Below are positions 10,601 to 19,967 of a stretch of DNA of 64,000 bases, piece after piece; the stretch's first letter is position 1, and each line of letters starts with the position of its first letter. The translations under genes were made by a program, and so were the position numbers. The notes beneath the pieces were generated by a model. The model did no database searches, was not told where the DNA came from, and saw nothing but the letters and a program-made list of their open reading frames with translations. Source of the DNA: G963665545 sp963665545 (lineage in GTDB: Bacteria > Pseudomonadota > Gammaproteobacteria > Xanthomonadales > SZUA-36); contig CAXXKZ010000011.1 in the NCBI GenBank assembly GCA_963665545.2, forward strand, positions 62,001 to 126,000, read 5' to 3'.

Positions 10601-11451
10601 ATTGTGGCATGAGAATTGTCTGCACCAAACTCAATTGTGGCGTTGCCGACCTGAATTGCCTGGCCGTTCCGGGTGATAAAAATTCCACCTGAGTAGCTGT
10701 TGCCACCAGACCAGACCAGGTTCAGTCGTGCCGCCACCGGCCGATATTCGTCGTAAATCCAATTGCAAACAAAACCGCATGGTGCATCTGAGTAGCGCAA
10801 TTTGGCTTCGTAGGTATACCAGATGCCAACCAGGTCAAATGCATTGCCGTAAAGGTTGTGTGACTCAGGCAAGGCCAGTCGGTTCGCCCAGTAGAAGCTG
10901 AAGCCATGGCCTCCGCGTTTGTTCGGGTTGTACCACAAGCCAGGCCGGAGTTCATCCGGCCCTCCGGCGACTGCCGCGGGTGCGTCTGGGGACGCAAGCG
11001 CCGGGTCCGGAGCCTGAGTGAGCCTGTTAATTTCTTCGGCAACCACAATCTTGAGGCGAGATGAGTCCGGTCCACATGATGGCGCGAGATCTTCACCTCG
11101 TTCGCAGGCAGCGACGCGGAACCTGTAGTTTCCCGGCTCGAGCCGGTAAATGGTCATTTGAGTGCTATTGGTATAGCTCACCCGGTCCCGGCGTCGTACC
11201 GTTTCGGTGATGCGATAAAATGTCCTGGATTCCGCTGCCGGCGCCGTCCACTGAAGCCGGGCGTAGCCATTATTTGAGACGACTCCTCTGTGCGTTACCC
11301 AAGCCGGCGCAGGAGGTACTGATGCTTGCGCAATGCCACCGATCACCAACGCGATCAGTAGCACACCGGCATATGCCCAAAAACGCCGTTCTCGCCGCAC
11401 GACCGCCCCATGACAGGCACCCCCTACCCTTCCCCCACAAAAACCGGACAT
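4619..11451 (-). pseudogene. Giant secreted SpvB/Rhs-like protein, frameshifted and 3'-truncated
   Basis: The first frame (11451-5188) encodes 2087 residues and the second (5242-4619) continues it after a shift at a C7 tract (5194-5200). An N-terminal export segment (FWAYAGVLLIALVIGGIAQA) is followed by fibronectin-like and Lysobacterales-type GLWYNP domains. Then come a putative Ig domain with SDGDTLAF (~820-900), a jelly-roll module (~907-1090), an SpvB N-terminal domain beginning near VGMIKGQFNVDD (~1127), FG-GAP/VCBS repeats with DxNxDGxxD loops (DVNGDGRPDLLL and others) and a TcdB-middle-like domain near residue 1940. The continuation carries the start of Rhs-type repeats and stops where the RHH locus begins. 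These proteins are cell-surface or ABC-toxin shells whose C-terminal core delivers an effector. Here the C-terminal core and any toxin are gone. The start may be the ATG at 11451 or a nearby GTG. Confidence 0.8.
4625..4656. promoter_or_regulatory. Four tandem 8-bp operator repeats for the RHH protein
   Basis: Read on the minus strand, 4656-4625 divides into four consecutive 8-bp units. Three begin TGTCG and the fourth TATCG. The array ends 17 bp before the RHH start codon, overlapping the likely promoter. RHH repressors such as omega and ParG bind arrays of short tandem repeats at comparable periodicity, so I infer an autoregulatory operator or centromere-like site. The array also lies inside the last codons of the truncated SpvB/Rhs-like frame. 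Confidence 0.55.
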
Positions 11452-11752
11452 GACTTCCCCCTGGCCGGCACCTGAAGTACCGGCAAATATGTGCCTATGG
11501 ATGCGTCTGAAAGAAAGTGTGGCGGGGCTTATCCGAACGCCAGGACAGATTCAGAATCCGATCCGGCCCGCTAGTCCGGCCCCTGATCCGACCCTTGATC
11601 CCAACCGTAAAATTCGATCGACAGCTAAGAATCAGATCAAAGGGGTGGTGCAGTCAACAAAGAATGAAGACCGGCAAGAAAGTCTCACAGAAACAGAAGT
11701 TAAAGGACTACAAAACAACCCTCGGAGCGACACTGCAACCCCGCGATTCCGC
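11452..11752. other. Intergenic, no gene recognised
   Basis: About 300 bp between the SpvB-like start and the first repeat arm. It is GC-rich at the start, then has an AAG/GAA-rich stretch (about 11650-11720). The short open frames here lack ribosome binding sites and run into the repeat. I see no convincing promoter or RNA gene. Confidence 0.4.
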
Positions 11753-12068
11753 CAGCGTTAGGAATGCACCATCAGCGGACTACTGTCCACGCCTTCAAGG
11801 ATGCCGAGCGCCGCCTCGGTAATTGCTCTACCTCCTGCAGTCGTGCTCCAGCGTTAGGAATGCATCATGAGCGGGCTGCTGGCCACGCCTTTAAGGATGC
11901 CGAACGCCGCACAAGCGACTGGGTCGTCGAGCCAGGGATGGCTCGACGAGGCGACACGGAACAGGATGTTCCGTTGGAGCCGACCCACCAAGCGCGGAGA
12001 AGTGAGGGAAGCCCGCGGGGCCATCCGCCAGGCGTGGACAGTAATCCGCTCTTGGTGCTTTCCGGAGT
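11753..12068. repeat. Palindromic dispersed element, copy A (with duplicated left arm)
   Basis: A non-coding element with a left arm at 11761-11793 whose reverse complement recurs at 12031-12062 (the 20-bp core has one mismatch). The left arm and following box are present twice, at 11753-11812 and 11852-11911. The core 11912-12030 contains two smaller hairpins: GTCGTCGAGC pairing with GCTCGACGA, and GGAACAGGATGTTCC. The same core with different but still self-complementary arms occurs at about 27.57 kb, and a partial one at about 54.8 kb. It fills the gap between the SpvB-like gene and the Rieske oxygenase gene. Confidence 0.65.
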
Positions 12069-12129
12069 TACCCCAGGCAGCAACACGCCATACCGCTAGA
12101 GCGGCGGCAACAAGCCAGCCCTGAACGCG

Positions 12130-13374
12130 TTACGAAGCGATCGATATCTCCACGCGATTGGATTCTCCCGGTCCGGGCCCCTTGAGTACGTCGAGGTACC
12201 ACTCAAGAAAATTCCAGGTGAAGTTTTCCATGGTCGACAGGGGGCCGGGCTCGTAGAAACGTGAACGGATGCCCTTGGCATTGCGCTCAATGATCTTCTG
12301 GTCGGCATGGGTGGTCACATCCCACAGCCAGATCAGCTTGTCCTCGTCGTAGTCGCGCCCCTCCTCGGCATCGGCGTTGATCAACCAGGTGACATCGCAA
12401 TTCGATCGCTCGAGACCGTCGGGCGTAAAGCGATAGATGACCACATAATCGCAATAGGCCAGCGCAAAAGTGACCGGCCCGATCTGGAAATCTGTCGTAC
12501 CGCCATCATAGTCCTTGATGTCGCCCATCAGTGGCGCAACCGGCTGGCCGTCCTGGCTGCCGGTGATATGGCCGCGCCACATTGGATAGCGCTCGTAGGC
12601 GTAGTCCGCCCCGAAGCATTCTGCCCGCAAGTAAATGCGGCTGACCGTTGTTTCACTCAGACCGCAGGCTGCCGCGCGGGCCATGACCTCGTCGTGCTGC
12701 CTGGACGAGCGGGACTCGGGCTCCGCCAGACTGTGACCGCGTGTGTATTCGGGGTGGGCGGGTGCGCAGTGGTAACACTCGGTGTAGTTTTCAACCGCCA
12801 GTTTCCAATTGGACTCGATTGGGTAGTTGTGGCGGTACGCCACTTTTGCCTGGTCCAGCCGGTAGGGTCTGAGACACTCGGTCAGGGCATCACGAACAGC
12901 CTGGAAAGGCGCTGGACTGTCAGCGAAATTCACATAGATCATGCCTTCGAGCACTTCACAATGGATTTTCTTCAGGCCCATTTTCGACTTGTCAAAATCG
13001 TCAGACATATAGGCCGCGGCACGCAATGAGCCATCAATATCGTAGGTCCAGCCGTGGTAGCGGCAGGTCAAGCGCTTGGCGTAGCCATGGGGTTCATCGA
13101 AGATCCGCGAGCCGCGGTGGCGGCAGACATTCACCAGCGCATTGACCGTTCCCGGGGCGCTGTGGATGATGATCACCGACTCCCTGTCAAAATTGAACAG
13201 GAACCAGTCACCAACATTGTGTATTTCACTCTGATGACCGACATAAAGCCACGACCGCATGTAAACGCGCTCCAGGTCCATCCGGTAGATATCCGGATCA
13301 TTGTAGAAGGCCTGATTCAGCGCCCGCATTTTCTGCTGGTTTGCTACCAGCTCCTGAATTTTCTGCATTTCCAT
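12130..13374 (-). CDS. Rieske oxygenase alpha subunit, GbcA/quaternary-amine type
   Basis: A ~414-residue iron oxygenase. The Rieske [2Fe-2S] ligands are CRHRG and CRYHGW; the mononuclear iron site is in ENYTECYHCAPAHPE. Glu replaces the usual bridging Asp before YH, as in the carnitine/betaine/choline-type enzymes, and the C-terminal half follows the glycine betaine monooxygenase (GbcA) pattern (EEGRDYDEDKLIWLWD, YEPGPLS). It should hydroxylate an N-methyl or neighbouring carbon of a quaternary amine using electrons from a separate reductase, which is not encoded nearby. The frame opens with a TTG at 13413; I prefer the ATG at 13374, downstream of GGAGGAAG, because upstream residues lack a plausible RBS. 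Third gene of the TetR-acyl-CoA dehydrogenase-oxygenase minus-strand operon. Confidence 0.85.
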   Translation of the reverse strand: MEMQKIQELVANQQKMRALNQAFYNDPDIYRMDLERVYMRSWLYVGHQSEIHNVGDWFLFNFDRESVIIIHSAPGTVNALVNVCRHRGSRIFDEPHGYAKRLTCRYHGWTYDIDGSLRAAAYMSDDFDKSKMGLKKIHCEVLEGMIYVNFADSPAPFQAVRDALTECLRPYRLDQAKVAYRHNYPIESNWKLAVENYTECYHCAPAHPEYTRGHSLAEPESRSSRQHDEVMARAAACGLSETTVSRIYLRAECFGADYAYERYPMWRGHITGSQDGQPVAPLMGDIKDYDGGTTDFQIGPVTFALAYCDYVVIYRFTPDGLERSNCDVTWLINADAEEGRDYDEDKLIWLWDVTTHADQKIIERNAKGIRSRFYEPGPLSTMENFTWNFLEWYLDVLKGPGPGESNRVEISIAS

Positions 13375-13421
13375 TAGATGATCTACCGCTTCCTCCGGGC
13401 TCACCCCGGTCAAGGGGTATT

Positions 13422-14588
13422 CTACATGCCCGCCAAGCCGCGCTTGAGCAGGGCCCGGGCAATGATCAAACGCTGAATTTCACTGGCGCCCTCCCAGATT
13501 CTATCCACTCGGAATTCACGGTTGAAGCGCTCGGCGCAATTCTCGCGCATATAACCGCGACCGCCAAATATCTGCACCGCCCGGTCGGCCACTCGCGAGG
13601 CGGCTTCAGAGGCGAACAACTTGATCACCGAGCAGCGCGCGTGCAGCGACTTCACGTCTTCGCCTCGATCGTGGGCCCGGGCCGTCTCAAAAGTCATCAA
13701 GCGCGCTGCCCACCAATCTGCAACGCTATCGGCCAGCATGGCCTGGACCAACTGCTTGTCGGCCAGCGGCCCGCCGTCGACCCTGCGGGATTTGGCGTAG
13801 TCGCTGACTTCCTCAATCAGCCGCGCCATGGCGCCGCAGTCGCGCGCGGCGATCATCAAGCGCTCACGGCGAAACCAACTGTGGGCGTAGGACATACCGC
13901 CGCCCTCTTCGCCGATCAGGTTGGCTGCCGGTACGACAACGTCGTTGAAGCTAATTTCGGGATGATGATGGTCAAAGGTGTGACTGAACAATGGCGTGCG
14001 TACGAATTCAATGCCGTCAGAGTCCTTTTCCACGAAGAACAGTGCGTCGTCGCCGGCATGCGGGCCTTCGGTCAGCTTGGCCTGCAGGAAGAAAAAGTCC
14101 GCCCGATTGGCACTGGTGACGAACCACTTCTCACCATTAATCAGGTAGCCCTGGTCGGTCAGCGTCGCGGTGGTCTCGACCACCACGTCAGAGCCCGATT
14201 CGCTTTCAGTGATGGCGTAGCATTCCTTGCGCTTACCCTTCATCATTTGCAACACAAAACGCTCAAGCTGGTCTTCATTGCAGGCCTCGAACATCCATTG
14301 GTGGGGCTCTGAAAAACACCAGCATAAAGCGTTGGTAACACGGCCGAGTTGCTCCCAAACCGCCACCTGGTCGAGTGTCCGCAGGCCCAGACCGCCATAG
14401 CTGGGATGGACATCCATGGCACTGAAGCCCAGATCGGTGGCGATGTCGTGGTGGCGCTTGCTCACATCCGCCGGCAAGCGTCCGCCATTCATCTCCGCTT
14501 CGACCTCAAAGGGGATCAATTCCTCCTCGGCAAATCGCCGGGCCTTGTTCAGCCAAGATTCCGCCGCTCGGTCCAGATTCAGCCTCAT
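13422..14588 (-). CDS. Acyl-CoA dehydrogenase
   Basis: A 388-residue FAD flavoprotein that introduces a 2,3-double bond into an acyl-CoA and passes electrons to ETF. Family signatures: CYAITESESGSDV (FAD/substrate loop), GEKWFVTSANRADFF and, near the C-terminus, QIFGGRGYMREN with WEGASEIQRLIIARAL, which carries the catalytic-Glu region. Length is typical. The frame extends upstream, but the ATG at 14588 overlaps the TetR stop as ATGA, indicating translational coupling. Together with the enoyl-CoA hydratase and acyl-CoA ligase of the divergent operon it implies that the carbon skeleton is processed as a CoA thioester. Confidence 0.9.
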   Translation of the reverse strand: MRLNLDRAAESWLNKARRFAEEELIPFEVEAEMNGGRLPADVSKRHHDIATDLGFSAMDVHPSYGGLGLRTLDQVAVWEQLGRVTNALCWCFSEPHQWMFEACNEDQLERFVLQMMKGKRKECYAITESESGSDVVVETTATLTDQGYLINGEKWFVTSANRADFFFLQAKLTEGPHAGDDALFFVEKDSDGIEFVRTPLFSHTFDHHHPEISFNDVVVPAANLIGEEGGGMSYAHSWFRRERLMIAARDCGAMARLIEEVSDYAKSRRVDGGPLADKQLVQAMLADSVADWWAARLMTFETARAHDRGEDVKSLHARCSVIKLFASEAASRVADRAVQIFGGRGYMRENCAERFNREFRVDRIWEGASEIQRLIIARALLKRGLAGM

Positions 14589-15253
14589 GCAGCGTTGGTC
14601 CTGTCGATGCCCACCTTGGGCCTTGGATAATGCTTTGGGAAGATATAGCTCAGGTAGTTCATGCACACCGCTTTTGCGGTTTCGCGCGACAGCCTGCGGG
14701 GCGATATCAGCAGATCGAGCCACATACCCTCGCCCATGGCCGAAAGTCCGGTGGACACATTTTCCGCATCCAGTGCGGTATAGCCGCCTTCTTCAATCAA
14801 TTTGGTAATCACCGCATTGAAACGGGTGCGATAAGCCCGGTCACGGGCGGCGCAAATATTACGGTAGGTCGGGCGCGCCTTGCTCTCGCCCCAGAACGCA
14901 AACCACACCGCCAGTTTGTCTGGATGGCAGACCGTTTTGTCGAAATCAACCGCTACCAGCGCGGCGAGTTGATCCACGGTTTCCGGTCCGGCGTCCGCCA
15001 GTGCCTGGGTCCATGCGCAGCGGTATTCCTCGGCGACAAACTTCAAGGTCTCGGCCAGCAAGTTATCTTTGCTCTGGAAGTGCAAATTGATGATGCCCTG
15101 GCTCAAACCGGCCTCTTTGGACACCCTCGACATCGTCGTGTCAGACAAACCGTTTCCGGCAATGCTGCGGATGGTCGCCTGGATGAGCTGCAACTGACGC
15201 TGCTCTTTCGACGCTGTTCGTTTCTTGGCGACAACCTTCAAAACCGGGCCCAA
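14585..15253 (-). CDS. TetR-family repressor, BetI-like
   Basis: A 222-residue regulator. The N-terminal HTH (LIQATIRSIAGNGLSDTTMS followed by RVSKEAGLSQGIINLHF) is followed by a ligand domain with VWFAFWGESKARPTY and a helix containing AMGEGMWLDLLI, both matching the BetI pattern (BetI controls choline/betaine genes). It is first in the minus-strand operon and divergent from the eight-gene plus-strand operon, so one regulator could control both from the 141-bp intergenic region. The start is uncertain: TTG at 15253 or TTG at 15241; no ATG is available. A quaternary-amine or aldehyde inducer is inference from family and context. Confidence 0.8.
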   Translation of the reverse strand: MGPVLKVVAKKRTASKEQRQLQLIQATIRSIAGNGLSDTTMSRVSKEAGLSQGIINLHFQSKDNLLAETLKFVAEEYRCAWTQALADAGPETVDQLAALVAVDFDKTVCHPDKLAVWFAFWGESKARPTYRNICAARDRAYRTRFNAVITKLIEEGGYTALDAENVSTGLSAMGEGMWLDLLISPRRLSRETAKAVCMNYLSYIFPKHYPRPKVGIDRTNAA

Positions 15254-15299
15254 TCATTGTGAGGGAAAACCATTTTAGTGCCAGCGCAAACGCATTGCA

Positions 15300-15319
15300 A
15301 TGAATGCTTGTTCATTCAT
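15300..15319. promoter_or_regulatory. Palindromic operator candidate for the BetI-like regulator
   Basis: A perfect 7-bp inverted repeat, ATGAATG-N6-CATTCAT, in the region between the divergent TetR and aminotransferase genes. Size and symmetry fit a TetR-family dimer site. It could repress both operons. No other palindrome in the gap is as good. Confidence 0.5.
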
Positions 15320-15394
15320 AATTGTGGACACGAATACGTCAATATGAGAATCTATGCGCTGAACATTTTCTTTTCATTCTTCCTCGAGGCAACT

Positions 15395-16759
15395 ATGCGC
15401 CGGACACTCCGACGTTCCAATCAACATTTCCAGAAAGCCGTTGGCAAGCTCCCCCTGGGTGTGACTTCGAATTTCCGCTACTGGGGTGACGAGGGCACGA
15501 TCTATGTTGAGCGCGGCCAGGGCGGAAGAATCTGGGACATCGACGGCAATAAATACGTCGATTACCGGCTCGGGTACGGCCCGGCAATTCTGGGCTACGC
15601 AGACGCCAGGGTGGACGAAGCCGCGCGCGCAGGCATGGAGGTCGGCGGGGTGTTCGCCTTGTCCACTGAACGTGAGTACGACGTCGCCTGCAGAATCTCG
15701 AAAATGGTGCCCGCGGCCGAATTGGTGCGATTTTCCAATTCAGGCACCGAGGCCGCGATGGCCGCATTACGACTGGCGCGCGCGCACACCGGTAAGGACG
15801 CCCACGTCATTGTCGAGGGCGGTTATCACGGCGTCTATGATTCGGTACTGTGGTACGCCGACATCGAGGAATGGGACGCCAGCCAGGGCGACCCGCCAAC
15901 CGTAGCGTACAGTGAAGGCGTGCCCGGGGTGCTCAAGAGCCTGGCGCATTTCACCCCGCTCAATGACGCCAACTACCTCGAAGATTTGTTCAGGCGCCAC
16001 GGCGATAGCATCGGCGCCTTCCTGATCGAACCGATTATGGGCAATTGCTGCTCGATTACCGCCACACAAGAGTACCTGCACGATGCCAGGGCACTGTGCG
16101 ACAAGCACGACATCATCATGATCGTCGATGAAGTTAAAACCGGCTTCCGGGTTGCCCGCAGCGGGGTGCAGGAACTTTTCGATTTCAAGGCGGATTTGTG
16201 CACCTTTGCCAAGGCGATGGGCAACGGCTACCCGATCGCCGCGCTGGCGGGCCGCGAAGACATCATGCGGCGAATCGGTGATGGCGTCGTCCACGGCGGT
16301 ACTTACACCTGTCATTCGGTGTCGTTGGCAGCCGCGGAAAAGACCCTTGAAATTCTGGACGAAACCCAGGCCCTGGAGACCATAGCCCGCTACGGCAAGC
16401 AACTCCAGCAGGGCATCAGCAAAATACTCGAGCGGCGAGGCATTGCGCATACCTACGTGGGTCACCCCTCCATGGCAGGGTTGTTTTTCCACGCCGAAGC
16501 GCCGCTCAATTACCGTGACTGGCTCAACTCAGATTACAGTTTCTACGATGCACTGGCACCCTGCCTGCACGACTACGGCGTGCTGTGCGAGCCCGATTCG
16601 CGTGAACCGTGGTTCATCTGCGAAGCCCATGCGGACGACGACAGTCTGGCGCACACCCTGAGCGCCTTTGAAAAAGCAGTTGATGAAACCTTGAATAAGG
16701 TCGATCCAAAAAACACCGAGCCCGGGAAAGTCATTCCCACACCGGCAGGCGCGATCTAA
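15395..16759 (+). CDS. Class III aminotransferase (GSAM-like)
   Basis: A 454-residue PLP enzyme of the HemL/GSAM-like branch. Motifs: SNSGTEAAMAALRLARAHTG (PLP phosphate site), IVDEVKTGFR (Asp to the pyridine nitrogen) and TFAKAMGNGYPIAAL, with the Schiff-base Lys at about residue 273. The frame opens earlier, at 15278, but the first convincing ATG is at 15395 behind GAGG. As first gene of the plus-strand operon under the palindrome it probably moves an amino group to or from an omega-amino or semialdehyde intermediate. A haem-biosynthesis role is unlikely: the N-terminus and context differ and it lies among catabolic genes. Confidence 0.85.
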   Translation: MRRTLRRSNQHFQKAVGKLPLGVTSNFRYWGDEGTIYVERGQGGRIWDIDGNKYVDYRLGYGPAILGYADARVDEAARAGMEVGGVFALSTEREYDVACRISKMVPAAELVRFSNSGTEAAMAALRLARAHTGKDAHVIVEGGYHGVYDSVLWYADIEEWDASQGDPPTVAYSEGVPGVLKSLAHFTPLNDANYLEDLFRRHGDSIGAFLIEPIMGNCCSITATQEYLHDARALCDKHDIIMIVDEVKTGFRVARSGVQELFDFKADLCTFAKAMGNGYPIAALAGREDIMRRIGDGVVHGGTYTCHSVSLAAAEKTLEILDETQALETIARYGKQLQQGISKILERRGIAHTYVGHPSMAGLFFHAEAPLNYRDWLNSDYSFYDALAPCLHDYGVLCEPDSREPWFICEAHADDDSLAHTLSAFEKAVDETLNKVDPKNTEPGKVIPTPAGAI

Positions 16760-16773
16760 CGGAGTCCATTGAG

Positions 16774-18393
16774 GTGGTAAAAAAGTACGACGCAATTGTT
16801 ATAGGCGCCGGCCATAACGGCCTGACCAACGGCGCCTATCTCGCCCAGGCGGGTCTCAACGTCCTGATGGTCGAGAAAAATGAGTACATTGGCGGGGCAA
16901 CCGTCAGCCGCGAGTTGCACAAAGACTGGATCTACTCCAACTGTTCCTACGTCTGCAGCCTGCTTCGGCCCGAGGTCTATCGCAGCCTCAACCTGGCAAA
17001 ATATGGCCTCCAGGTCGTGCCTTTTGATGGCAGTGTGACGATTGCCGAAAGTGGTGATTACTTCGGCCACTACATCGACCACGATGTCTCGCGCCGTGAA
17101 ATGGCGCGCCACAGCCAGCGCGATTCCGATGCCTCGGTGCACTTCGACCGTGACATCATGCGCCAGTGCCGATTCATCCGTCAGTTCCTGTTACGCACCG
17201 CGCCGGACCCAGCCTCCTTCAAACCGCGTGACCTGTTTGAAATGCTGCATTTGGGCAAGGAAATGTTCAAGCTGGGCGAAGACGTCATCTACGACATGAT
17301 GCGTTTTTATACCATGAGCATTGCCGATTATCTGGATGAATACTTCGAAAATCCTTTGATCAAGGCCGCCATGGCAGGCAGCGGGATCATCGGCTCTGCG
17401 ATGGGCGTGATGTCGCCCGGCACGGCATATGTATTGCTGCATCACGCCATGGGTGATGTGGACGGCAACATGGGCGCCTGGGGTTTTGCCCGCGGTGGCA
17501 TGGGTGCGATCGCCAAGGCCATGGGCGGGTGTTTCGAAGACCACGGCGGCGAGATTGTAGCCGGCTCAGGCGTTGATCAGATCATCGTCAAGAATGGCAA
17601 GGTCACCGGCGTTGCGCTGGACAACGGCAACGAGTATTACGCCGATGTCGTGGTGTCCAATATGACCTTTCCCCGCACCTTTCTTGAATGCATGGATGAA
17701 AAGGACCTTGAGCCGGAATTTATTCGCAAGGTGCGCAATTTCAAAATCCGCGGTTCGTCAGGAAAACTGAATATTGCGCTCGATGGCCTGCCTGATTTCA
17801 CCGCCCTGCGCGGCAACAAGGAGTTGATGACATCTGACATCCACCTGATCAATTCCGTCGAGCGGCTCGAACGGGCCTATGACGACTGGAAGGACGGCAC
17901 CTGGTCACAAGACCCTTACATTGACTTGTTGATCCCAACACTCACTGACCCGACGATGGCGCCGCCAGGCAAACACTACATGTCGGTCTTCGTTCAGTAC
18001 GTGCCACCCAAGGTGCATGGCAAGGAATGGACCGATGAGCAGCGCGATCAGTTCGGTGAAACGGTGATGAACCAGATTGAAGCCTATGCACCCGGCTTCA
18101 AGGACCTGGTGCTGCATGTCGAGGTGCGCACACCCCGCGAGTTGGAGAACGAAACAGGGCTGACCGAAGGCAACATCTTTCAGGGCGAATTAACCATGGA
18201 CCAGCTGTTGTTCAATCGTCCGATTCCGGGTTATGCCCAGTATCGCGGGCCTTTGAGGGGCCTGTATATGTGCGGCTCGTCCAATCACCCCGGTGGCAGC
18301 GTGATGGCGGCCCCGGGTGCCAACGCCGCCCGCGAGATACTGCGTGATCTGCGCAAACCCAATACAGTACCGGAGGGCTGGCTCGATGACTGA
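16774..18393 (+). CDS. CrtI/phytoene-dehydrogenase-like FAD oxidoreductase 1
   Basis: A 539-residue flavoprotein. The dinucleotide-binding motif VIGAGHNGLTNGAYLAQAG is at the extreme N-terminus with MVEKNEYIGGATVS following, and the second FAD motif GLYMCGSSNHPGGSV is at the C-terminus. These define the CrtI/PYROXD2-like superfamily, which oxidises C-N or C-C bonds. It starts at GTG 16774, 14 bp after the aminotransferase stop, and overlaps the next gene (ATGACTGA at 18386-18393). The next gene is a paralogue, so the two may form a heterodimer or act in sequence. With no carotenoid genes nearby, amine oxidation is more likely. Substrate unknown. Confidence 0.8.
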   Translation: MVKKYDAIVIGAGHNGLTNGAYLAQAGLNVLMVEKNEYIGGATVSRELHKDWIYSNCSYVCSLLRPEVYRSLNLAKYGLQVVPFDGSVTIAESGDYFGHYIDHDVSRREMARHSQRDSDASVHFDRDIMRQCRFIRQFLLRTAPDPASFKPRDLFEMLHLGKEMFKLGEDVIYDMMRFYTMSIADYLDEYFENPLIKAAMAGSGIIGSAMGVMSPGTAYVLLHHAMGDVDGNMGAWGFARGGMGAIAKAMGGCFEDHGGEIVAGSGVDQIIVKNGKVTGVALDNGNEYYADVVVSNMTFPRTFLECMDEKDLEPEFIRKVRNFKIRGSSGKLNIALDGLPDFTALRGNKELMTSDIHLINSVERLERAYDDWKDGTWSQDPYIDLLIPTLTDPTMAPPGKHYMSVFVQYVPPKVHGKEWTDEQRDQFGETVMNQIEAYAPGFKDLVLHVEVRTPRELENETGLTEGNIFQGELTMDQLLFNRPIPGYAQYRGPLRGLYMCGSSNHPGGSVMAAPGANAAREILRDLRKPNTVPEGWLDD

Positions 18394-19967
18394 TCGCGTA
18401 CTCATTATCGGCGGGGACCACAACGGGCTGGTATGTGCGGCATACCTGGCCAAGGGCGGCCGCAAGGTGACCGTGCTCGAAGCGGCCGACCAGGTTGGTG
18501 GTGCGGGCCATAACCCGCGAATTTGCACCGGGCTTCCGCGTCTCCAGCGGCGCCCACCTGCTGCATCTATTTGATGGCGACATTCGCAAAGACCTCGAGC
18601 TCGACCGGCATGGCCTCAGCGAGGCCAGGTCTGACCTGAAAACGGTCGCCCTGGCGGCGGATGGCCAGCACCTTGTCATTGCAGGCGATTCAGTCTCCGG
18701 CGGTGATATTTCCGAACAGGACAAAGCGCGCCTGAAGGAATACCGTCGCTTCATGAGCCGTTTCGCCAGGGTGATCGGCAAAATGCACAATCAGGTACCG
18801 CCGCGCATTGCGTCCGGTCAGCGCAGCGACCTGTTTGCCCTCACCAGGCTGGCCCTGAAAATCCGCTTGTTGGGCAAAAGCGATATGCGCGAGTTTCTGC
18901 GCATTGCCGGCATTAACATCTACGACGTGCTGCAGGAGAGTTTCGACAATGAGTTACTGAAGGGCGCCTTGAGCCTGGATGGCGTGCTGGGCAATCACCT
19001 CGGGCCTCGCTCCAACAATAGTGTGTTTTCAACCCTGCACCGGATGAGTGGCAACAATACCGGTGGATTCGCCCTGCCCAAAGGCGGCATGGGCGCTGTC
19101 AGCGACGCGCTGGCGGCGGCGGCCCAAAAACTGGGTGTGGAAATCCGCACCGGCTGTGTGGTCCGCCAGATCAATATGGCCGGCGATCGTGTTTCCGGCG
19201 TGACCCTTGAGGGGGGTGAGGCGCTCAGCGCCGCCACGGTAATTTCCAATGCAGATCCCAAAACCACCTTTCTCGACCTGCTTGGCACACGCCACATTGA
19301 AGCCGGCTTCGCGCAGAAGATTCATCATATCCGCGCGCGCGGCAATGCCGCCAAACTGCACCTGGCGTTGAGCGATCTGCCGGATTTCAAAGGGGTGGCC
19401 GCAGACCAGCTCGGCGAGCGCCTGGTCATTGCGCCAGACATGGATTATGTGGAGCGTGCCTTCAATCACGCCAAGTACGGCGAGTACTCCCCCGCACCGG
19501 TGGCCGAAATCACCATTCCCAGCATTCATGATCCCGCGCTGGCGCCCGCTGGCCAGCACGTTCTGTCCGCGGTGGTGCAATATGCGCCACTCGAATTGAA
19601 GCAGGGCTGGGGAGAAGCAAAGGCCGCCTTCACCAACAAAGTGATGGACCTGCTTGGCCGCTACGCGCCCGATATCCGCCAGAAAACGCTCAAGGCCGAA
19701 GTCCTGACGCCGCAGGACATCGAAAACGAATTCAGGATGACAGGGGGCCATTGGCACCATGGTGAAATGACTCTGGATCATTTTCTGATGCTGCGGCCGG
19801 TGCCGGGTGCAGCTCAATACGCGACACCCGTGAATGGCCTGTTCCTGTGCGGTGCTGGCGCCCATCCCGGCGGGGGGGTCATGGGAAGCGCGGGGCGTAA
19901 TGCTGCAACCGTGGTGCTCAATCATCCGGCTGCCAGTAATGGGCCCAATAATGGAGGGGGCAAATAA
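18386..19967 (+). pseudogene. CrtI-like FAD oxidoreductase 2, one-base frameshift
   Basis: Translation from the ATG at 18386 gives VLIIGGDHNGLVCAAYLAKG and VLEAADQVGGA, then loses homology. From there the +1 frame reads AITREFAPGFRVSSGAHLLH and continues to the stop at 19967 with the C-terminal FAD motif GLFLCGAGAHPGGGV. Removing one G from GGG at 18505-18507 restores a single frame of about 526 residues. It is a tandem paralogue of the preceding gene. Its stop overlaps the GcvT-like start (TAATG), so the operon architecture is intact. The frameshift is either a recent inactivation or a sequence error in a short G run. Confidence 0.75.

Noticed and set aside
11660..11760. Possible short ORF starting MKTGKKVSQKQKLKDYK.
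   Set aside because: No ribosome binding site, runs straight into the repeat arm and has no recognisable continuation.
15395..16759. Haem biosynthesis gene hemL.
   Set aside because: GSAM-like family only; operon context is catabolic and the N-terminus diverges from hemL.
16774..19967. Carotenoid biosynthesis from two CrtI-like genes.
   Set aside because: No crtB, crtE or other carotenoid genes; neighbours are amine and CoA catabolism enzymes.
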